The notes: a model not told the origin generated them from the sequence alone. 64,000 nucleotides of DNA from Floccularia luteovirens (GCA_009739215.1 VSJF01000010.1:124001-188000); one strand, 5' to 3'. Positions 1-11,627 are shown, counted from the stretch's first letter. Program-made: numbers and translations.

Positions 1-729
1 GGATAACATAGACTAAAACAGCAGAACCATCCTGTTGAGCCAGGTAAGCAGTAAAAGGAGCGACGTCGTTATGTGTTGCATCTAGTTCCTTTTCCGCGGT
101 TTTGATCGCATCTTCAACCGAAATAGTTGCTTTCGAGTCTGCATATGATGCTTAACAAGAATATCAGCATCGTATTTGTGAAAAGATTTATGGTGACACA
201 CTTATATTCATGATGGTCGAACCAAAAGACACTACTTTGTTATCTGTGTCGAAAGCTATATTAGCAGCGGTGTTGATGACCTCAATACCATCCTGTGTAC
301 GAAAATTAAAATCATCGGAACTATATGTAGATTGAAAAACGTACGTGAGTCTGCTTGACATAGCCATTCTGGATTTGATCGGCTGAGTATCCTGACTTGT
401 AGCTAAGGTCTGATCCATTGACCCCAAGGTGATTCGACATGTATTGAATAGACGCGTTCTCAAGAGTGAAGCTTTCACGCTTGGATAATGGGTGGTCTCT
501 CGGTTCGTCATATGTCTGACCTTTGAATGAGAATTAATAGAACAGCCGGTGACTGTCGACGTACCTCAAACGAAGGCTCTGGGTGGAAACTGGTGAGTTT
601 ACCTCCACTGGTCGTGCGGACACGAAGAACTGAATTCTGAAGGTTTGCAGAATGCGAAGGTGCACCAAAAGCACTGCTAGAGAATATCATAGCTATATAT
701 ACCACTGAGTACATCTTTGTGAAGGCCAT
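1..729 (-). CDS. Fungalysin-1 (M36 metalloprotease), N-terminal part, cut by window edge
   Basis: Secreted zinc endopeptidase of the M36 fungalysin family; only the signal peptide and the FTP propeptide region are inside the window, the catalytic domain lying to the left of base 1. The start is the ATG at 729 (MAFTKMYSVVYIAMIFSSS), a hydrophobic secretion signal ending near FGAPS; an ATG seven codons upstream (MSYFNI) is possible but weakens the signal. Exon 1 ends at a GAG|GTACGT donor, the next exon starts with [16 protein letters not shown], and later exons carry the propeptide pattern NGYVKQTH and VVSFGS. Unlike fungalysin-2 it keeps the 23 nt around 445-470, so no break is seen in the visible part. 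It is almost identical to 42,854-43,558. Confidence 0.8.
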
Positions 730-1449
730 GATGTTGAAGTATGACAAAGAGGGAGAAGATTGTGTGGTACAATTTCGTTTTGACGGACGAATTGCTCTAA
801 CAGAAATTGACGAGAATTAGTCTGCATTTATAGATAATTTTAGAGGGGTTGTGTGTCGAATATTAAGGAGGTTTTAAGACGGAAGTCTGTCCGATTGCAT
901 CCTTCGAAACCTGTGCAGTTCAGGCACTTCCTTTTTGTTTCGTCTGAAGAACCACCAATATGAATTAGCTTTGGACAAGCCAAAGTAATACTCTCGTATT
1001 TGTATCATCGAAGAAGTGTTACTAATAGCTTTGATTTGTCGTTGTTGTCAGCAATAAGAGGTATTCTTGAATCGAGTGAAGCACTCACACCATGTCCTAC
1101 TATACTGCTGCAAAGTCTCGCAGAGTAAATATTGACCCTGCGGCATATGGACTTCTAGGCGTCCGATTTCATTTCAAGGCGGAACATTTTGGTCGGGTGT
1201 GTGGTTAGATGTCTGAGCACCGCTTATCAACTTCTATAAAATATACCAGCTGAAAAGAAGGTAGGATAACGGACCTTTACTGGTCGAAAAGAATTGCTAA
1301 GATGTATACCAACTAAACCCGAAAAGCAATATCTTGCATTGAGTAATGACTCTTTGAGCTTGAGGACGGAAAATACAGACTCAATATACTACTAGGAATA
1401 TGGTTCATAATTAGAATTGCCAATCATTTACAAATTGCTTGCAGTTCGT
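730..1449 (-). promoter_or_regulatory. Upstream region of fungalysin-1
   Basis: About 700 bases without a convincing gene. The block is conserved at 43,559-44,270 and, more diverged, at 50,477-51,149, always directly upstream of a fungalysin start. It therefore probably holds the fungalysin promoter and the 3' flank of gene X. No TATA box can be assigned with confidence. Confidence 0.4.
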
Positions 1450-3020
1450 ACCGGCAAACTCCGCTCGATCAGAGTCACCGTTTGTAAGAGGAGCGGATAT
1501 TTCAATTCAAATCTCAAGGTTGTCATTCTGTTTCTTTGCGGGCTGTTTTAACTCACCAATGTGGTCTACCAAAGACTGATCCAGCTCCATATGAAGATAT
1601 TGAGTTCATTCACATGGCATGTATATTCAGAAAAGAGCAAACATAGTGACATAGTAAGGGACAACTTTGGCATTACTAAATAACACCCACTGGCAGGTGA
1701 CATACTTAGACAGGAACGAGTTGGAATCCACCCTACAACAACTTCAGTCGTAACCAAAATTGATATATCTGTTTTACTTACCTGATCTTTCTCAGAGAAA
1801 CGCAAAGTCGTGTTGTCTACAAACAAATCAATAAATGTCATACACAGCTAAGTGGGATAGGTGCTTACCACTGAGCTTGGACAGGTTCTGGGTGTAGATG
1901 GGAGTTTCATCCGTCATGTCGGCATTCATCAACTCGTTATCTGTCGCAAGCAATATGTTAGAAGATAGAAGACGCCAATAATGTGACAGCTAACGTCTGT
2001 ATTCGAGACCAACGTAGGCCAACAAGGTGGGGTGGGAGTCTGCCTCGATGGTCATGTTGCTTCTGCAAAGTTTGGATGAATTCAAGTCAGTATTTTACTT
2101 ATAGGAACATAGGAAACAGTTCCGTACCCTGCGCCCTTCCAGTAGAACATGGGCTCGTAGACAGTGTACCCAGTCCTGTCATCGGACAAGGTTCCTGTAC
2201 TGAACTCTTCAGCTTGTTCTAACAGTGTCACATGCTGCACGACTTGCCTACACTCATGTCCTGTCTCATGGAAGTGGCATTCTTTGCCTTGATCAAGGTA
2301 CCGTAGCTGGCATCCTTCTTGGGTGCACCCCAGATATCGAGGCCATCTGAACTCGTCTCGAGACGACTAAGGGTTCCGAGCTGACGAAATTCATTAGGGA
2401 CCTTGATGTACTACTCATTGAGAAAAACCACATACAGGAACTTCCTGGAAGACTGTTCCTTTGACAATGTTGCCAGTGTCCTTGAGACACGTTGAATTTT
2501 GATGGAGAACAATAATGTGACAAGAAACTGACGAGTTCACTCTGGGCAAAACCAATGCGACCAGAGTATGTGATGGTTGCAGTTCCATCTATGCATCGGG
2601 TCAGTCACTGTTAAGGGTTCGTTTCTTTAAACAACTCACTTCCGGGTCCGCAGTCAATAACCTTCCTATGTTATGTGTTATGCCAGGGATATATTGAGAT
2701 CGTTTGCAACTCGAAAAACATAAACTGACCATGCAACATATGCCTGTTCCATGGCAAGTTCATTGCGCTTGATTTTTTGGAAGCAAAAAAGGATCCTGGT
2801 GGACTGCTCGAATATAAGACTGTGTATGAAGACATTGTTTGGTGATAGATCCTTACTCGTGCGAGGCCGGCCCATTGGATGGTGAGAGTTCTGCTGATAC
2901 CAGATGCCATTGAGAAGAGAGTTGTTGCTTTGTTCGGTGTAGAACTTGAAAGTTTACTGAAGAATAGCCCACAGAAACCTCTCGACTTTATACGATTTGT
3001 AGTTGCATCCAATCCTCTTA
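1450..3020 (-). pseudogene. Gene X copy 1, unidentified multi-exon gene
   Basis: Not recognised. On the minus strand several peptide blocks line up with copy 2 at 44,270-45,880: SNGLA-type sequence near 2,880, KVPNEFRQLGTLSRLE and SDGLDIWGAPKKDASYGT near 2,300-2,420, EPMFYWKGAGYGTVSY near 2,130-2,160, SNMTIEADSHPTLLAYVGL near 2,010-2,060, and LATDNELMNADMTDE near 1,910-1,960. They fall in different frames separated by intron-like gaps, and a TAG/TGA interrupts some blocks, so it is either a many-intron gene or a decayed one. It always sits upstream of a fungalysin gene in the same orientation. A HE..H string near 2,265 looks metalloprotease-like, but copy 2 does not keep it as HEXXH-Gly, so no family is assigned. 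Confidence 0.4.
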
Positions 3021-3392
3021 GATATGATACTCAGCAGGGTTCTGTGAAACCCCAATATTCATTGCCGCAATATGGAGTGTGACAATAGGCCCATCCCTGC
3101 ACCTTCCTTTGGTTTGCACCCTCTTTTGGTTTACACCAGATCCCTCTTGCTCTTTCCTTTAACTACTCAATATGTGACTCATCAATAGAAGAGTGGATAG
3201 GATCTAGATGTTCTCACATGGTGGGGCAGACGTTAGAGAAATAAACGGGCAGTTTTTACATTCAATTGGTGCTAGGGAGGAGTTTGAACTAATCATGGCA
3301 CATCGATGAAAACTATGTAATTATGATTGATAAAGGTGACAAGCGGAAAGAGGTTTGAGATCTGAGATCTGAGACCTAATAAGTATTAAATA

Positions 3393-3708
3393 TTAAGTAC
3401 TAAGTAGTAGTACATTGACTGGAGTAGTCGAGTAATTATGCCCAGAATGTTTTGATGTCAATGTACACAACTGTATATATATCCAGTAGGTTTGGTTGCT
3501 GTCACGGTCAGGCCATCTCTGGAAACGCACTGTCAAGTCCTCTTCCTGCAGAACATCGCAAGCCAGAAAGCAAATCTTGAAGCCCGCTGCAATTGCACAA
3601 GACACTGCGAAGAAGACCCCGAAACCATCAACAAAAAAAGAGGCAGTTATTTGTAGATCTAGCCCTGCGTCAACTCAGAAAGCCCCGAGACCAACCATGG
3701 CGTGGTGA
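3393..3708. other. Conserved GC-richer block, possible small exon
   Basis: Open on both strands: plus 3,496-3,708 (70 residues, Lys/Ser/Pro-rich) and minus 3,393-3,605 (70 residues, containing CFLACDVLQEEDLTVRFQRW). The block is base-for-base conserved at 46,215-46,530 while neighbouring parts of the repeat differ. This suggests a recent copy or selection; which strand, if either, is coding cannot be decided by eye. The minus reading looks more protein-like. Confidence 0.3.
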
Positions 3709-4099
3709 GAATTCTACTCAGAATATTCTAGATAAGTACATATCTATGCAGGGCGAAATCACAACGTTCCAGAAAGATTCTCGTTCTGCATGAGTGATAT
3801 TGGTGTTATGCAGTATGTGAATGACCACTCTGGTACTATACACCACAATCTTTTGATCCTACTCAAATCATAAATTCCAGGCATCCCATTATCAGAGACC
3901 AGAGGGTGTAAGTATATTAGTGGCGGAATTATAATTGTATTCACTGGCCAGTCGAGGACATACACTATGAATATCATAATGTGATATCTGACTATTAGAT
4001 TTGAAGCACTGGAGGGCTCTCTTTAAGTAATTGTTATAGCTCCATCATAATCCTACTATTTTAATTTGGTAATAATCCACAGCATCATACAACTAGCTG

Positions 4100-4218
4100 T
4101 AAATCTGTCTTGAGACAAAGCTCCTTATATATAGAGAGAGGAGGGTACTTAGAAGTTTGAACTTGTCGGCATTCAACATTTAAGGACTGTTGAGTAGACT
4201 TTCCTAAACCTTCAAATT
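4100..4218 (+). promoter_or_regulatory. Candidate plus-strand core promoter, separated from its gene by the TE block
   Basis: CTTATATATAG at about 4,125 resembles a TATA box. In the uninterrupted unit 2 the same sequence (about 46,950) is followed about 100 bases later by ATG at 47,057 and the ORF-bearing spacer 47,270-47,640. In unit 1 the TE block begins at 4,219, between the putative TATA box and that ATG. Confidence 0.3.
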
Positions 4219-4574
4219 TGTTGAGCAGCACCCTGTTTAACACAGTAGAGGGGACTGATCTTACCTTAGAGCTTACTTAGGACTTAGGGGCTTAGGACTA
4301 GTACTGACTACTACAAAGTAAATTCAACAAAGGACATAAGGTCCAGTAGCTCTACTTATATACATAATTGGTGTTTGTACAGCTTTGTACAATGGTCCAT
4401 GTGAGTGTACACTAACATATCATGTGACTACATATAGAAGCTTATAGAAGCTTGTAGAATGTTTGTGAGTATCATGTGCCATAGAGCATATGAGTGTGAG
4501 ACATGTCATCAGTCACTGTGCTCCATCACATGATCAATTATGTAATCAGTCATGTGATTGTTGCTGTTGCAACA
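4219..4574 (-). mobile_element. LTR-A, 3' LTR of a minus-strand Ty1/copia element
   Basis: Starts TGTTGAGCAGC and ends GTTGCAACA on the plus strand, the TGTTG/CAACA ends of this family. Directly to its right lies a polypurine tract on the minus strand and then copia RNase H coding sequence, so this is the 3' LTR of a minus-strand element. The left flank AAATT and the right flank are not duplicates, as expected because the right flank is internal. Confidence 0.85.
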
Positions 4575-4587
4575 TACCCCCTCACTT
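4575..4587 (-). promoter_or_regulatory. Polypurine tract of the copia element
   Basis: Read on the minus strand this is AGTGAGGGGGTA abutting the LTR end TGTTGC. A purine run at this position primes plus-strand DNA synthesis in LTR retrotransposons. The related LTR at 31,994 is preceded by AAGTGAAGGGG. Confidence 0.7.
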
Positions 4588-5000
4588 AGTACATAGTGTG
4601 AGTCCATTGAAGGATGTCATTCTGGTATCTAAGTGGAACAGAGATAGCAACTAGAGAATAATCTCAATAGTGTGTCTCTAGTTAAATAGAGTAATAGTGC
4701 CAGAGAATTAGCATCATTGTTATGATCTGCAATAGATCTACTATGTGCTTCTCACTCTTAGGAGGCATCAACCAAATTACTGTGAGTAAAACTCTAACTG
4801 TAGTTAGGTGCAGCACTTATGAAAAAGAATGTTGGACAAAGGTTTTGTTAACATGTCCGCTGGGTTGTTTATACCTTCAATGAAGAATACCTTGACTTTT
4901 CCATTCTCAATACACTCTCATATATAATGGTAATGGATGTCAATATGCTTTGTGCACCGTTCAGTGACAGGATTGGATGCAATGAAGTTTGCACCCTGAT
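4588..5000 (-). pseudogene. Copia RNase H C-terminal fragment, part 1
   Basis: The minus strand reads GANFIASNPVTERCTKHID, HYHYI*ECIENGKVKVFFI and NNPADMLTKPLSN, which is the end of a Ty1/copia RNase H domain (KHIDIRYHFIRE and ADI.TK.L pattern). One in-frame stop replaces an Arg. The ORF stops near the polypurine tract as expected. Its upstream part continues at 14,230-14,470 on the far side of the inserted chromovirus, where PIYMDN should precede the QGANF seen here. Confidence 0.8.
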
Positions 5001-5862
5001 TGTCAAGAGCTGACTTTGGGATCAACTCTGTGAACTCGGAGTTAACTCCCTATCAGATGTTAGATGCAGCTTCAACAATGTCTGTTGCACCCTGCCAACT
5101 TCCAATGTCTAATTTACAAATGCCAAGGTTTGTGTCTGAAGACCGGAGTAGTTGCAGGAAGAGGACAGAACTTAGAGAGGAACAAGATTATGAACTCTTA
5201 GTTGATATTCAAACTACAGAACTGTGTACATCTCTGTAGTTTAAGTACTGGTAACAACATGTGAATATCCCCAAGGGTGTTGCGACAGCAACTATCACAG
5301 TGAAGGATCACATGATTCATGTAACGTGATATGTCATATGACCTAGTCATGTGACTCACTCATCATATGCTTTATATAGTCACTGTGCATTATGACTAAG
5401 CATAGTTCTTTGATGTTCTACAACATTCTACAAGGAACATGTGACTTATGGAACTATCTAGCACAGGACCACTATTTACAAATATGCACATACAGTAAAA
5501 CTGTATATAAGGACCTTGTACTTCGTACTATGCCCCTTGTCCAATTTATTAGGTAGTAGTCAGTATTAGCCATTAAGAACAACAAGTAAGCTCCTAAGGT
5601 AAGGTAGTTCCACTCCACTATGTATAACACAGAGTACTGCTCAACAAAGGGTGGTAATGTGGGGAGGTACATTTAAAAGGGACAAAGGAATGATGGAAAT
5701 AGGAAAAGTGTTTGTTACAAATGTTATGTAATATGGAGGACAGTATGTCCGGGAAACAGAGAAAAGGTAAAGAGTGATTAAAAGAAGTCCAAGATGTGAG
5801 GAAATATATCTGAGGTACGGTTTAGATGTTCGAAGGTATCGGAGGTAGTTCGGATCCTGACA
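5001..5862 (-). repeat. Chromovirus 3' LTR, split by a solo LTR
   Basis: Begins TGTCAAGAGC and ends GATCCTGACA on the plus strand and matches the 5' LTR at 13,747-14,229 once the nested LTR-A (5,278-5,646) and its 5-base duplication are removed. Ends are TGTCA/TGACA. Confidence 0.85.
5278..5646 (+). mobile_element. Solo LTR-A (369 bp) inside the chromovirus LTR
   Basis: TGTTGCGACAGC...CTGCTCAACA flanked by AAGGG at 5,273-5,277 and 5,647-5,651. The undisturbed sibling LTR reads straight through at about 14,015, giving the empty site. Contains TATA-like CTGTATATAAGGA near 5,510. Confidence 0.9.
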
Positions 5863-5876
5863 GTATCCCCCCATTA
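5863..5876 (-). promoter_or_regulatory. Polypurine tract of the chromovirus
   Basis: The minus strand reads AATGGGGGGATAC immediately before the LTR end TGTCAGG, the expected place for the plus-strand primer. Confidence 0.65.
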
Positions 5877-5949
5877 GGATCGAGCCCTCGAGATCCATTG
5901 TATGTCCGTGTTTGATGGTCATGTAGTACATGTTGATTTTGGGTGGCAC

Positions 5950-7680
5950 ATTGTGTCTTGGTCTTTTAATTTGGACTCCCTACTCCTTGCTTTAATAGAG
6001 AAAAAACTCTTACTTGATCCTTCCTTCACATCATGTCTGCCTCACACAACACCCCAATCAACTGTCAATGATGAAGTCCTGGCAATGTGCCAACAAATCG
6101 AGGCCATGCAGCTGCAAGTTGGCTGAGTGGGAGGAGTTGAAGAGACAGGAGGCACAGAAGGCAAAGGAGGAAGGAGGAATGCCAAAAGAGAGAAGAGGCA
6201 GAGTTAGCAGCAAAGGAGGCCAAGAAGGCAGAGCAAGAGGCGAGGTGTGCAGCAGAAATGGCCACCACAAAAAAGAAGGAGGACTGAGGCTAAGCGGAAG
6301 GTGACCAAGGTTGTTGTTACCATTTGAGGTTTAGGCGTCATCGTTTACTGGTCTCGTCATAGGTATGTCCTGGGTTAGGGAATAGTTGGGTTTTGCTAGT
6401 CAGATTTCCCTAGCGTGAATGGTAGGTTACGCTACCACACAGATTACAAACCACCTGTCAGGGGTCTCTCTGAGGTCAATTACAGAGGTAGGGACAGCCA
6501 GGCATTTCAGGCTGTACAGGTGTCATCCAGTGCCATTATTTACAATGATCTTGCCATCCTAGACAAGAGAGGGAGAGTCACTTAGTTATCACTGAGGTAA
6601 CAGAGTAATCGCTTGTATTAGGAGGTACTCGAAACTAAGATCAAGCTGAGGCTTGACTGTAGTTTCGTGCCTACTTAAATACAAGTATGCTACTTCTAAT
6701 AATAACTATTGCGTGCTTGCTCAGTAAGCTACGAGTCAACGCGGAGTCATACAAAAGTGTCTACCAGTCATTTAGAAGCATATACTAGTCACTATGAGTT
6801 AATAGAAGCAAAGCGCGAGTCAGATACAAAACGTATATGGAAATAAGTAAATGAGGTGAGAACACATTGTGCACTGCAGTTCTAAAGTCCAGGGAGATAG
6901 CGCGTATCTGGATAAGGTCATAACAGTCGTCAAAATCAGCGAGGTCGGACCATTGCAGAGGTCGACCAGGGCCATTGAGTAGCAGACGAGCAACATTGTT
7001 TGCATGGCATGTTCATGCCACAAGGAGACTTGTGAGTGGCCAGTGCCGAAAGACAGAGTGAAGACCTGGAGCACCTTGTGTAAAAGGTGCTCTGCACGGA
7101 AGATTTCGTGTCCGCATAATGGAGGTCAAAATAAGTTCCAGGAATTCGGGGGGTCAACAGAGTCCTAGCTCAGACCAGACAACAGAAACGGAGGAGACAG
7201 GCTGGAGTTAGTAGAGTCTGATGAGGACTACGAATGCCCTTGGAAAAGACGTGGCACAGAGGAACCAATCATCCTGTCTGTGGCCTAGAGCCTTGCGAAG
7301 CATTGCAAGGTCTTTGGAGATATTAGTGGGCATGCAACAGAGTCAGGAGGCAATGAAGAGGGGCTTGGAGGTCATCGTAGTGGATGACTCAGATGAAGAA
7401 AAGGAGAAAGCAGAGAAGGAAAAAGGAAAAATAGAGAAAAATGGAGGAAAAGGGAAAAGGAAAAGCAAAGGAGATGGAGACGGAGACAGAAAAGGATAAG
7501 AAGACAGAGAAAGGGGAAGAGAAGGAGACAGAGGTGGAGAAAAAAATGGAGGTGGCCAGAGATGTGGCCTATGGAGGACGACGAAGTGGAGGAAGCAGAG
7601 GAACTGGAGGAAATGGAGGATGAAGGGAATGGAGAGGAGGGAACGGAGGAGAATGGAGATGAGGAGATGGAGGAGTAGGA
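5950..7680 (+). pseudogene. Antisense Cys-rich, coiled-coil ORF carried between chromodomain and 3' LTR
   Basis: Runs opposite to the element's pol. A candidate start MSASHNTPI lies near 6,032, then a charged coiled-coil (EWEELKRQEAQKAKEE, KEAKKAEQEARCAAEM). After removal of LTR-E (6,315-6,925) it continues KVTKVVVKISEV into a cysteine array (CMACSCHKETCEWP, CKRCSARKISCP near 6,985-7,125), then an acidic SDEDYECP segment and a very long Lys/Glu-rich low-complexity tail to about 7,680. Several frameshifts and stops break it. The two-C cluster arrangement is met in basidiomycete proteins with paired CxxC motifs, but no named family is claimed. The 3' part overlaps the end of the pol reading on the other strand. 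Confidence 0.5.
6315..6925 (+). mobile_element. Solo LTR-E (611 bp)
   Basis: TGTTACCATTTGAGG...GGTCATAACA, flanked by GTTGT (6,310-6,314) and GTCGT (6,926-6,930), a duplication with one transition. Same family as 24,815, 37,032, 37,965 and 38,871. It interrupts the antisense ORF. Confidence 0.85.
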
Positions 7681-7899
7681 GTTTTGTTTTGTTTTTTCTG
7701 AGTTGTTGTTACTTCCGTTACTCCTCCCCCCCTTTTTTTTGTGTTTTTGCATGTACATATTTCAATCTTTTGTCTTGTATATAGAAAATTTTGTGCCTTT
7801 GAAAAGGGGCTGAGACAGTGAAACTGTGCAATAATATGAAGAGAAATGGAGTGCAAAAACTACTTAGGTTCAGAGTACATCATTATTTGATAGAGTTAA

Positions 7900-8120
7900 T
7901 TGTTGAAAATAGGCCAGGTTTGTTTGGGTACTTGGAGTGGAAATCCGAGATGACTTTCGAAGCGTGGTTGAACTCTGTGGCAGGTAACCATGAGTTCTCT
8001 TCAGAGGTGCCTTCATAACCTAGTCATTTGACTAAGTACAAAAGTTTGCACCAATAGCATTTGTCAATCTTGGAATCGAGGATTTCCAAGATTTCATACT
8101 CTTTTTCACCATCAATCTCA
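7900..8120 (-). pseudogene. Chromodomain of the gypsy pol
   Basis: The minus strand reads VEIDGEKEYEILEILDSKI, then YLVK*LGYEGTSEENSWLP and VISDFHSKYPNKPG. This is the chromo-domain fold pattern EYEVE.IL..R....YLVKWKGY....NTWEP, with the aromatic W codon changed to a stop. Chromodomains target these elements to chromatin marks in fungi. Confidence 0.85.
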
Positions 8121-9250
8121 ACCTGGTGGGGGAGGAGATTGAACATGGCTGGGTATAGAGTTTGGAGTTGTTGGTTCTAACTGCAAGACATGGAATACTG
8201 GGTGAACGGAGTTCATGCTCGCAGGAAGTTGAAGTATGTAGGAATTGGAACTGACTTTGGCTATGACTTCAAATGAACCTAAGAATTTTTCTGCGAGTTT
8301 TTTTGAAGGTCTAGTGGTACAGAAATGTTCGGCCTTGACATAAGCATGACTATGAATGGGGAACTTGGGAGCCGGAGCTCGTTTAGCATCCACAGGTCTT
8401 TGATACTGACATTGCGAGATACCTATTTAGATTTGGAGTTCCTTGTGTAATTCATCCAAGTTCACTGCGAATTCTCTGGCATGGTTGGAGGTGAGGATCC
8501 CTTTTGGGATAGATGGAGATGTTCAGGTTGTACCCTTTGTTCGTGAAGAATGGAGATATACCCATGGTGGAGTTTGGAGCATTGTTATATGCGAACTCTG
8601 CTAGAGGAAGCAATGAGAACCAATTGTCCTGTTAGTAAGTACAATACATGCAGAGGTATTGTTCCAAAGTCTGATTGACTCTCTCAGTCTGACCATCTCC
8701 CTCTGGGTGGTAACCCAAAGTGAAATGAAGTGTCATGTCAAGCACTTTTCCAAGTGAGCAGAAAAAGTGGGAAACAAACTCTGTGCCTCAGTCCGAGGTC
8801 ACATGAGAGGGAACTCTATGTTTTGAGAAAACATGGAGAACAAAGAGTTCAGCAAGTTGTGGGGAAGTGATGGTGTCATATGTGGGTATGAAAATTGACT
8901 GTTTGGTTAGTCTGTCCACAATCATGAGAATAGAAGTAAACCCTGAAGATGGAGAAAGCTGTTCAATAAAATCCATAGAGATGGAATTCCATGGCTTCTC
9001 CAGGATCGGAAGTTGTTTAAGATTGCTGTATAGCTTATGGCGCATGGACTTTGAACGTTTGCAAATAATACAAGACTTACAGTAGTCAACAACAAACTTG
9101 CATAGTCCAGGCCAGGTGTAATCCTGATGGACTATTTGAATAGTCTTGTTTTGACTGAAGTGTCCTGCAGTTGGATGATTGTGGTAATATCGGAGGACAT
9201 GGAGTCAAAGGTTTCCAACCTCCGGAACATAGATTTTGTCATTATATCAG
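8121..9250 (-). pseudogene. Gypsy integrase (HHCC, DDE core, C-terminal domain)
   Basis: From N to C on the minus strand: the zinc-binding HHCC (YYHNHPTAGHF ... DYCKSCIICKRSK, 9,050-9,200); the catalytic core with D in SMDFIEQL (about 8,985), D in HVTSD (8,788) and E in GDGQTERVNQTLEQYL (about 8,690); and the C-terminal part with VHPVFHVLQLEP (8,180). In-frame stops lie at the residue after SD (Arg in the family) and in TY*QDNW. All three acidic residues are still encoded. Confidence 0.85.
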
Positions 9251-11627
9251 AGTAATCCATCTGGACCTAAAATCCAGCGAGGGTCAGATGAATCATTTAG
9301 ATAAATTTTACCAAGGGTGTCTTCTGGGATGGAGTTCTGAATATCATCTTGGAGTTTTTCCAAATCCATGAGGACAACGCCTTGTAAAATAGGTTCTATG
9401 AGAGTGGTTGCTCGGAGTGACAATGCGAGCTGTTCTTGGGTGAATACTGGTCTGAAATTGTGAGGGTTGATAGCAGCATAGTCGCTACTCCCCTCCTTTG
9501 GGTAAACATCCCATCTGCATGTCAGTGCATCAGGCTTAGCTCTGAGTTTTCTGAGATGGAAACGGATAATTAAATTGAAATGAGAAAGATACTCAGACCA
9601 CTGAGCTTGTCTCCGGGTGAGGACTTTTGTGGTGGAGAAATACTCAAGATTCTTGTGGTCGGTAATTACATCGACTGGTGTTGCCAAACCTTTGGTGTAA
9701 TGTCTCCATTTCTGGAAAGCCTTGAAGATGGCAAGTAATTCTTTGTTGTGTGTGTCGTAGTTCAGTTCCGGTTGGGTGAATGTTCAGGAGTGGAATGCAA
9801 CAGGGTGAAGTTCGTTATCCAGAGTTTTGACGGAGAGGATCGCAGCTAGTGCATAATCTGAGGCATCGGTTTTGATGATAATAGGTAGGTCCAGTTGCTA
9901 ATGGGCAAGCACCAGAGCTGTAGTAAAAGAATGTTTAAGTGTTTCAAATGCCTTTTGGCATTGATCATTAAAATCAAAAGGAACTTCTTTGCATATTAAG
10001 TGAGTCAAAGGGATAGTAATCTCAGAGTATTCATTAATGAATCTCCAGTAAAAGTTTGCAAATCCAAGGAAAGACTGCACTATCTTTGACTTTTTATGGC
10101 TCAGGCCAGTCTAGGATGGTTTGTACTTTCGCTGGGGCCATGATAAGGCCTTCGGGAGTAAGGATAGTAACCAAGATACTCAACAGTGGTTTGATGGAAT
10201 TCGCATTTGTCTGCTCAGGTGAACAGGCCATTTTCTCGGAGTCGTCAGAAGACTTCTCATACATGTTCTTGATGCTCAGAGATGTTGTCCGAGTAAATGA
10301 GAATGTCATCTAAATAAATGACAACATTCATGTCAATCATGTCACTAGAAGATATCGTTCATGAAATTCTGAAATGCCACTGGAGAGTTGGTAAGTCCAA
10401 ATGGCATTACCAACCATTCAAATGATCTGTATCAGGTTCTGAATGCTGTTTTCCATTCATCACCTTCAGCAATTCGGACCAAATGATAAGCATGTCGGAG
10501 GTCGAGTTTGGTGTAGATTCGAGCTTTTCTAGGAGAGTCAAGGAGGTCAGTAATTAATGGTAGAGGATAACGGTCTTTCTTCATGATCTTGTTAAGACCA
10601 TGAAAGTCCATGCAAAGGCATAGAGTGCCTATCCTTTTTCTGAGTAAAAAATACTGGAGCTCTGTGTTTGGACCTGAGTTGGTCTGATGAACCCAATGCT
10701 GAGGTATTCATCAATGAATTCCTGGATAGAGTTAAGTTCTGGTGGAGAAAGTGAATATATCGGACCAATTGGAGGGTGTGTACCCTCCTCAAGGTGTATT
10801 TTGAGGTCATAAGGCTGATGAGGAGCTAGTGTGTCAGCATGTTTTTTGCTAAAAACATCAGCAAAATTGTGGTATATTGACAGAACAGAAGACATATCAA
10901 TCGGAATACCTTTGGAGATGTTTACTGCTTTGGCAGAGTATCCTTCTGAAGTTGGATTGAGTTGGAATGTTTGAGATCCAGAGAGTTGACATGCATGCAT
11001 GAAGGTGGCAGCATCAACTATGGAAATGTCGATCAGGGGTACTGGAGTAGAATCGGAGTTCGAGTGTTCTGTTGACTCATCAACAGCGGAGACTCGAGCA
11101 GAGGGTGTCAACAATGGAATAGAAATGGAAGGTGTCAGAGTACGGAAGGTGATACTGCCCAATACCCAGTCAATCGTGGGATTGTAGTGGATGAGCCAGT
11201 TATATCTGAGTATGGCAGACACTGCCGAATCTAATTTTGTCACATAAAACGTGATGTTCAGAGTTTCTCCTAGTAGGAAAACTGGTGTGGCAGGTCACAA
11301 GCCTGCAGTTATAACGGAGTTACTAGTACCATCAAAAAGGCACAAATGAACTGGAGATATATTCAAAGTAGGAAAGTTGTTAGAATGGCAAAAGGCCAAG
11401 TCCAAAAAGCAATGAGTAGAACTGGAGTCTACTAAGATAGAAAATGAAATTTCAGAGTAATTTGGAGATGTTAGAGAAATGATCAAGGAATCGGAAGGTA
11501 AAAGAGCAGAAGTGTTGAGTCAAATCTCCAGTGCACAAGACAGTTCAATGCAGTCCTCATCCTGTGTGAGGTCATGAGGACTAGCAGACTATTTTTCTGT
11601 TTTACTGGAATTATTAGAGGCAGTTTA
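9251..11627 (-). pseudogene. Gypsy protease, reverse transcriptase and RNase H
   Basis: Protease-like VDSSSTHCFLD near 11,400 stands where D-T/S-G-A is usual, so the Gly is lost. Reverse transcriptase follows with YTLRRV/YSLSPPELN linker (10,700-10,800), [20 protein letters not shown] near 10,480, and the catalytic VVIYLDDILIYSDN near 10,300. Then QSFLGFANFYWRFI (10,060), the RNase H start TDASDYALAAIL (about 9,850), and VITDHKNLEYF (9,660). Stops and frameshifts make it a pseudogene. Length and order match a standard Ty3-type pol. Confidence 0.85.

Noticed and set aside
2253..2300. A HE..H-like string in gene X suggesting a second metalloprotease
   Set aside because: Copy 2 reads HEAEH in a changed context, the stretch is crossed by stops, and no further ligand motif is found.
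5472..5949. Minus-strand readings of 66 and 102 codons
   Set aside because: They cross the junction of a solo LTR and the chromovirus LTR and match nothing.
7372..7856. Ser/Pro/Leu-rich minus-strand readings beside the Lys/Glu-rich ORF
   Set aside because: Shadow of the purine-rich tail of the plus-strand ORF; composition only.
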